Source of the DNA: Erodium maritimum
Taxonomy: Eukaryota > Streptophyta > Magnoliopsida > Geraniales > Geraniaceae
Length of the DNA stretch: 64,000 nt
Direction of reading: 5' to 3'
Assembly (NCBI GenBank): GCA_963921825.1
Contig: OY997588.1
Coordinates: forward strand, 135,625,203 to 135,689,202
How positions within the stretch are numbered: the stretch's first letter is position 1; every line of letters begins with the position of its first letter. The notes beneath the pieces were generated by a model, which did not search any database, had not been told where the DNA came from, and was given only the letters and a program-made list of their open reading frames with translations. Below are positions 58,584 to 64,000 of the stretch, in pieces. The position numbers and the translations under genes are program-made.

Positions 58584-61233
58584 TGTAAGAACCGCCCCGG
58601 TCGATCCCGGTCGAACCGGCGATTTTCGGCGAAAGTTGACTTTTTGCTGGAAAAGTCAACCGATGACTCCGAGAGTCATTCGGGACCTTTCCGGGGCCCA
58701 AAAAGCTTAGCCGTCGTTACGGTTAGCTTAATTGGGCCGTTTCCTTTCAAACGACTGTAACTGTGAAAAAGTCAATTGTCGGTCAATTTCGGTCAAACTC
58801 CTAGTCTTATTGATTTATTTAATTATTGCTGAAATATTTGTGGGGTAGAGGTGGTCCCCACTTGGACACTTGACCATAGAAGCTTGGAAGGGAAGCAAGA
58901 GGCTAAAAAGACTCGTATGACCCTCATTTGTTGGTCTTGAAGAAGATGAGAGCAAGGGGGTATTTTGAGAATATCCCCTTTAGGTTATATGACTCATTTT
59001 TGGAGCATTTCAGCCCAAAAACTTGTGTTGGCCGAAATTAGAGAGAGAAGGGCCATGGAAGCTTGAGGAGGAAGAAAGGAGAAAAAAAGAGTCTTGAAAT
59101 GATTTTCTTCCAAAATCTTCTCAAATTTATCATCTTCTTATATTCTCCAATCCCAAGGTAAATCTTCAATCCTTTTTCGTTTTTGTTGATTTTGGTTCAT
59201 GGGATTTGAGGGAAAAGGATGAACAATGGTTGGGTTTTTGATTTGGGTGTTGGATGTTGATTTTTGGAGAAAAATGAGAGTTAGATGATGGGTTTTAATG
59301 AGTTTTGTGGAGTTTTGATGAAGACCCATGATGAGTTTTGAAGTAGAGACGTTTTAGGGACTGTTTTGGAACTTTGGGAGGTCATTAATGGAGGTTTTGA
59401 GGGTTAATTTTGTGAAAACCAAAGCTGGAAGAAGAAGAAGAAGAAGACGGAACAGTGTCAGACCCGTCACGGATCCGTGACGGGGACCGTGACGGAGGAC
59501 GTCACAGCTCCGTGAGGGAGACCGTGACGGCGCCAGTCACGGCTCCGTGAGGAGAACCGTGACGGTGCAGACCACGGGTTCGTGACCCGAACCGTGACAG
59601 ACCAGATTTAGGCCTTTGGGGCCCATTTTGTTGGATTTCGAGTAATTGGGACGGTTAATAACCGAGTCCTTTTCGGGGTTAATTGGGAATGTTTTCCTCT
59701 TTAAACCTTTTGTGAATTACTCTTGATTCGAGTATTTATTTGTGATCCAAGACTTTGGACCCGAGCTCGACGAAGGAGGAGACCTTTGGACCTCGTGAAG
59801 TGACAAGGAGGAAGCTAGCCAGGTCGTCCGCTGCTGGATTGGACTGCTTTTGAGGTAGGGAAAGTAGTGAATACCAGTTTAATTACTGAAAGTTACTAGT
59901 ATGCCTATAGGTTGTAATTAGTTAATTAAATTGTTAGAATTGCATGAATAAGATGTGAGGAACGAGTGAAATGAGGGATAGCTTACGAGCCATGTCGAGC
60001 CGTAAGTTGGGGATTGTCGTGCTATAAAAATGCATGTAGGGCATGTCGAGCCCTTAGGTTGTGTGTTGATTGAAATGCCATGATCTTTGATTGAGATGCA
60101 TGATGTGTGATTTAGCCGTTGTTAGATTGAGAATCATGATATGGTATTACTCGGTGTAGTATGTTGTTGTTATGTTTTGGCAAATGTGACATGCTTGATA
60201 TGATGTGAACCAATGGTTGTGATATGATCGGGTGATTGATAGACCGATGTGATGTGTTGTGGTGAGTTGACCTGGTTGGTATACTGTGGTCGAACTACGA
60301 CATTGTGATGTGTGATATTTTCTTGATGCATGTTCCACGAGGAGTTGTATTCTGGTATGGTACCTACACCGAGAGGGTACGCCGGTGTAGGGTAGTACCT
60401 AGGCCGACGGTGTGGTCCCACGTATGCGCGGTCCCCCGGGGTGTGGTTCCGGTACGATACTTACTACGAGGGGGTATGTCGGTGTAGAGTATCTAGGCCG
60501 ATGGTTACGTGATCAGTATTGTGATTGTGGCTCGATGGATTCCCGGGAAGACATCTAAGCCGATGATGTGTGTTCCGGTATGATGTATTGTGATTGTGCC
60601 CCGATGCGGTTCCGGGAAAATATATAGACCGATGCTGGGTGTTCCGGTATAATATGATAGAGTCGGGCTGCGTACAGCCGGCGGAGTCGGGGACTGCGGT
60701 ACGGAACGTGTGTTTGTTTTACTGTTATTGTATGCTTGTTGATCGGTTAAATGATGTGAGTGCAGTGTGATAGTGGTCGTATGATCATGTTTGTGAGTGT
60801 GGTTATAGCCTTCTGACTGAGGATTTGGTGATGAGTTTCTGTGTTGTGGTTAGTTGTGTGTCGTACTAGTATGTCATAATTGGACGGTTACTCGTAGTGG
60901 TGAGCGGATGCTCATAACCTTAACTACTGTTCCTACTGAGCGAAAGCTCACCCCATACTTTGTTGTTCTACAGGTCTTGAGCAGGATTTGGGCTAGCGGG
61001 ATTCTCGGAGCTGGGGAGCTAGCGAGGGTCTTAGACTAGTTTTGTCTAGAGACGTACAGCTTTACTTTTACTAAACACTTTTACTATTTGGTTTTGCCGA
61101 GCTGTTGACTCGAGGTGTTACCTGGATCTTTAAACTATTATTTGAGACTCGTTTTGTTATTAAAATCGTTTTATTATTTATTTCGTTTAGTTCACGTCTC
61201 GAGTCCGGTCAAAACCGGATTTTGGGCGTGACA
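58584..61233 (+). repeat. Gypsy 5' LTR, 2650 bp
   Basis: It starts TGTAAGAACCGCC and ends TTTTGGGCGTGACA. It shares its ends and internal blocks with the minus-strand solo LTR at 32333-35076. It contains the CGTGACGG array (59455-59610) and a shorter copy of the CCGGTATG/GGTGTAG minisatellite (60335-60660). Open frames inside it are incidental. Confidence 0.9.
59455..59610. repeat. CCGTGACGG array in the gypsy 5' LTR
   Basis: Repeated CCGTCACGGATCCGTGACGG-like dyads with GACCGTGACGG and GACGTCAC; TGACG/CGTCA occurs about six to seven times in 150 bp. Unit order and sequence differ from the array in the other LTR, but the dyad logic is the same. Confidence 0.8.
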
Positions 61234-61236
61234 ATT

Positions 61237-61248
61237 TGGTATCAGAGC
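61237..61248 (+). other. Gypsy primer binding site
   Basis: TGGTATCAGAGC three bases after the LTR; complementary to the tRNA-Met 3' end. Confidence 0.9.
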
Positions 61249-62062
61249 CTGGTTTTTCAAAAACTTCGGACAATACGTCAATTAGGTGGGTAGAGTTAGG
61301 GCGCTAGGTTTCCGTGTGTCGGTTACGCAAATCGGAGAAGTCCTACGCGTAGAACCAAGACGAAGAGAGTCTCGGGTTAGTGAAGTTGTCCGGTCTAGGC
61401 ACCGTGTACTTGTGGTTGGTGTCTTTGACTAAGTTAACTGTTTTCCGAGTGTGGTTGTGGCCGGGTGGTGAGAGTGAACTTACCGAGACTCGAGGTGTGT
61501 AGCTGCGATGGCTTGATGTGTACTTTGATTGTTTGAAATGATTTGTGCAGGTTGTGATCTGAATGTCCCGCATAAGCGGATGGTTAGTGTAATTTACGAA
61601 CGGGTCATGCCCAATTTTCTGCAGTAACTGAAGTGTATGTACCATCACGCTTTGGCTATAGGGGCCACTGTAGCCGGACGTGATGGGGGGATGTCAAGTG
61701 GTTACAACGTAGTTCGGGGACGCCTGGATCGGGTTGTAACGACACGATATCGACATGAATGTTATAGTATAAAGAGGACATGCTAAGAACTTGAATCTAA
61801 GTTTATGTTTGTCTAATGTGTAACTGTTGTGTGATGGATGCATGGTGGATTGTGTGACACTTGCGTGCAAACTCGTTGTTTGAATGTTTGACTTGTGTGA
61901 CGCACTAGTGTGCGGACTTATCTGATTGTGTGAAATTGTGTGACTATATTATACTAAATATATTATTAGTACGAGTGTTACTATTTATTTTCGTGTGTGA
62001 GCGATAGTTATTTAAGCGCGACGTTTTATACGAAGTTAAGAAACTAAACATGTGCGTTATCC

Positions 62063-63354
62063 GTGCAACGGATATACGACATGACGCCTTCATACGTTCC
62101 ACGAGGCACCAGGAGTCGGCCAGTTGGGGGCCGAGGACAGCCACCTGTCATTGAGTCAGTAGGGGCTACAAGCGCCCAGGGTACATCCACCGAGGGGCAG
62201 GTCAGAGTTGAGACTGGACCATCGGGACTCCCGCCTAGGGTCCCGCCCGTCACTGAGCCTACTCAGGCGGCAGCTTTGGAGGAGTTGACCCGCACGGTTC
62301 AGGGTTTGGCAGTGGCCTTCGCCCGGAGAGAGGCCACGACCCCGATACAGGAGACCGTACCTGCTGCCACTGCAGCCGCCACCAAGAGACCTAGTCATGT
62401 CGACAGGCACACCGCTCAGGCGTTGAGAGATTTCTGCAGGTTGGGCACACCTTGTCTTTTCCGGGGAGCCAGACCCCAAGGCAGCCGAGGGATGGCTGGA
62501 GCGGATGACCCGCAACCTGGACACGTCCGGCATACTGGATGGTGGCATGAGAGTATCTTTTGCGGCATTCCAGCTAGAGGGAGACGCCTACCGTTGGTGG
62601 CAGCGCGAGCAGGCGCGAGTAGGGGACGACTTTACGCTTTTTGGACATCGATTTCTGGAGTAGTACTTCCCACATTCGGTATTGGACGACAGGCACCAAC
62701 AGTTCCTGGAACTGCGATATGAGGGTATGATAGTCTCCGAGTACGAGGAAAGGTTCACCTCTTTGTCCCGTTTTGCCTCAGAGATGGTACAAACTGAGAC
62801 TCACCGCTGCATACGGTTTGAGGGAGGACTTCGCCATGCGATTGCGGATCAGGTCGTTGTTATGAGGACCCATGTATACTCTGACCTGGTGGATCAGGCA
62901 CTGACGGTGGAGCGACGCTTTTGCGAGACAGCCAGAGCTCGGGAGATCAGGCCGAGACCGAGCGGCTCCTTGAGGCCAGCTGAGGCCCGTGATCCGAGGA
63001 GACAGAGGACCTCGGGATCGTTCCAGTCCTAGACACAGCTGAGAGGGACACGTCAGGTCGGATCAGTGGCATCCGTAGGACCGGCCCCGATAGAGCGGGC
63101 GTGTTTTTGATGTGGACAGCATGACCACACGGCTCGCGACTGTCCGAGGGGCATTGGACCAACAGACCGTCCGACGGGTAGACCTGAGAGGAGGCCGAGT
63201 GTCGGGCCGCCGCTATGCCACCAGTGCGGCCGACCTGGACACTTCGTTGCTAGGTGCCCCGATCGGTTTGGAGAGAGATCGGCTCCGCGAGCACAGTAGT
63301 CGCAGACTGGACAGTCACCGTAGTTCCAGCAACGTCAAGCTCAGGCACAAAGAG
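62063..63354 (+). pseudogene. Gypsy gag with two zinc knuckles, several lesions
   Basis: It starts near 62063 and reads through the gag matrix/capsid region: after a frameshift near 62450 come LERMTRNLDTSGILDGGMR and AFQLEGDAYRWWQ, a stop near 62662, then LRYEGMIVSEYEERFTSLSR and DQVVVMRTHVYSDLVDQALT. Near 63102 a first CX2CX4HX4C knuckle is spoiled by TGA (C-F-stop-C). Near 63216 a second, intact one reads CHQCGRPGHFVARC. Two knuckles in tandem are seen in several plant gypsy gags. The stops and frameshifts make the copy defective. Confidence 0.85.
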
Positions 63355-63539
63355 CTCCGCGGCAGGCAGTGAGCGCGCCAGCGCGAGCCAGCGAGCTGCA
63401 CAGTAGGTGGCACTTCCACCACCCCCGAGAGGCGGACCACAGGCACTGCAGGGTAGGGTGTACGCGGTCACCGACTCTCGAGCTGAGGGGCATTACTCCG
63501 GCCATGAGGCTACACAGGGTACGTGCTTACTTTACAATT

Positions 63540-64000
63540 CATGGTCGTCTTTCTTATTTGATACTGAATCATCTCATTCTTTCATCTCTTCTTCTTTCGC
63601 TGGCATGTTGGGGTTGAAGGTAGAGTCGTTAAGTCGACCATTATGTCTTCACACCCTTGTTACGGGAGAAATAACTTTGAGTACCGTTTGTCGTGCATGT
63701 GAGATTAGAGTGGTTGATTGCCCTTTTTATGATGATTTGCTTGTGTTGGACATGACGCCATTTGACGTGATCTTGGGAATGGACTGGATGACGAGGTACC
63801 GGGCGTCGATTGGTTGTTATCGACGACAGGTGACTGTAGTATCGGGCGACACGATCGTCACTTGCGTCTTGGGCAGTAGGAGCGGAGTACTCCTGTCAGC
63901 ATTGACCATGGGAGATGAATTGAAGACCGTGCAGGGTAGAGAGCTACCGCGGGTAGTGTGCGAGTTCCCGGAGGTCTTTCCAGAGGAATTGTCGGGAATA
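63540..64000 (+). pseudogene. Gypsy protease and start of pol (partial)
   Basis: Protease reading: LFDTESSHSFISSSFAGMLG, then VVDCPFYDDLLVLDMTPFDV, then ILGMDWMTRYRASI. The catalytic triad is DTE here; active aspartic proteases have DTG or DSG, so Gly has been replaced by Glu. The frame ends at the window edge with VCEFPEVFPEELSGI, the segment that precedes the reverse transcriptase core in this lineage. Confidence 0.85.

Larger units (their letters stand above)
58584..64000 (+). mobile_element. Ty3/gypsy (Tekay/Del-like) element, 5' part, running off the window
   Basis: The left LTR (58584-61233) is followed by the spacer ATT and the primer binding site TGGTATCAGAGC (61237-61248), a leader of about 800 bp, gag with two zinc knuckles, protease and the start of the reverse transcriptase region (VCEFPEVFPEELSG at the right edge). 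The long LTR, gag sequence and pol start fit the Tekay/Del chromovirus lineage. The remainder and the 3' LTR lie beyond the window. Confidence 0.9.

Overview
This window is nuclear DNA of a flowering plant, almost certainly a eudicot. Its genes have GT..AG introns, several with long AT-rich or transposon-filled introns, and five plant gene families can be spelled out exon by exon. Around them lie typical plant transposable elements: Ty1/copia and Ty3/gypsy retrotransposons, LINE remnants, TRIM, SINE, PIF/Harbinger and hAT elements and MITEs. The species cannot be fixed from the sequence alone.

Genes, left to right: (1) minus strand, 2594-5645, six exons, an alpha-crystallin/HSP20-domain protein (276 aa) resembling the IDM2/IDM3 anti-silencing proteins; (2) plus strand, 9628-11202, two exons, a class A4 heat stress transcription factor (379 aa); (3) plus strand, 22097-30440, eleven coding exons including a 13-nt microexon, a sugar-phosphate/nucleotide-sugar translocator of the At1g06470 type (522 aa); (4) minus strand, 41756-44931, nine exons, an OTU-family deubiquitinase (226 aa); (5) minus strand, 52271-55050, two exons, a family-1 UDP-glycosyltransferase of the UGT82A type (464 aa). 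They share no pathway and behave as independent plant genes, not an operon or an obvious metabolic cluster.

Mobile DNA fills the rest. 1-2000: an array of GATAAG-containing repeats and a PIF/Harbinger transposase remnant. 6069-7743: a Harbinger-type MITE holding a poly(A) retroposon with a perfect 13-bp target duplication. 12083-13560 and 55560-57150: LINE ORF1-only remnants. 14382-20627: a MITE abutting a decayed Harbinger element that was itself split by a 4.4-kb Copia element. 32333-35076 and 58584-61233: two long LTRs of one Ty3/gypsy (Tekay/Del-like) family in opposite orientation; the second heads an element that runs off the right edge. 36345-41342: a nearly complete 5.0-kb Reina-like chromovirus with 5-bp target duplications. 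47594-52070: two unrelated, truncated Copia fragments facing each other. Smaller elements sit in introns of genes 3 and 4.

No wholly novel system could be established. The best leads are the palindromic TGACG/CGTCA array conserved in the long gypsy LTRs, the GATAAG array at the left edge, the poly(A) retroposon, and splice-site features of the translocator gene.
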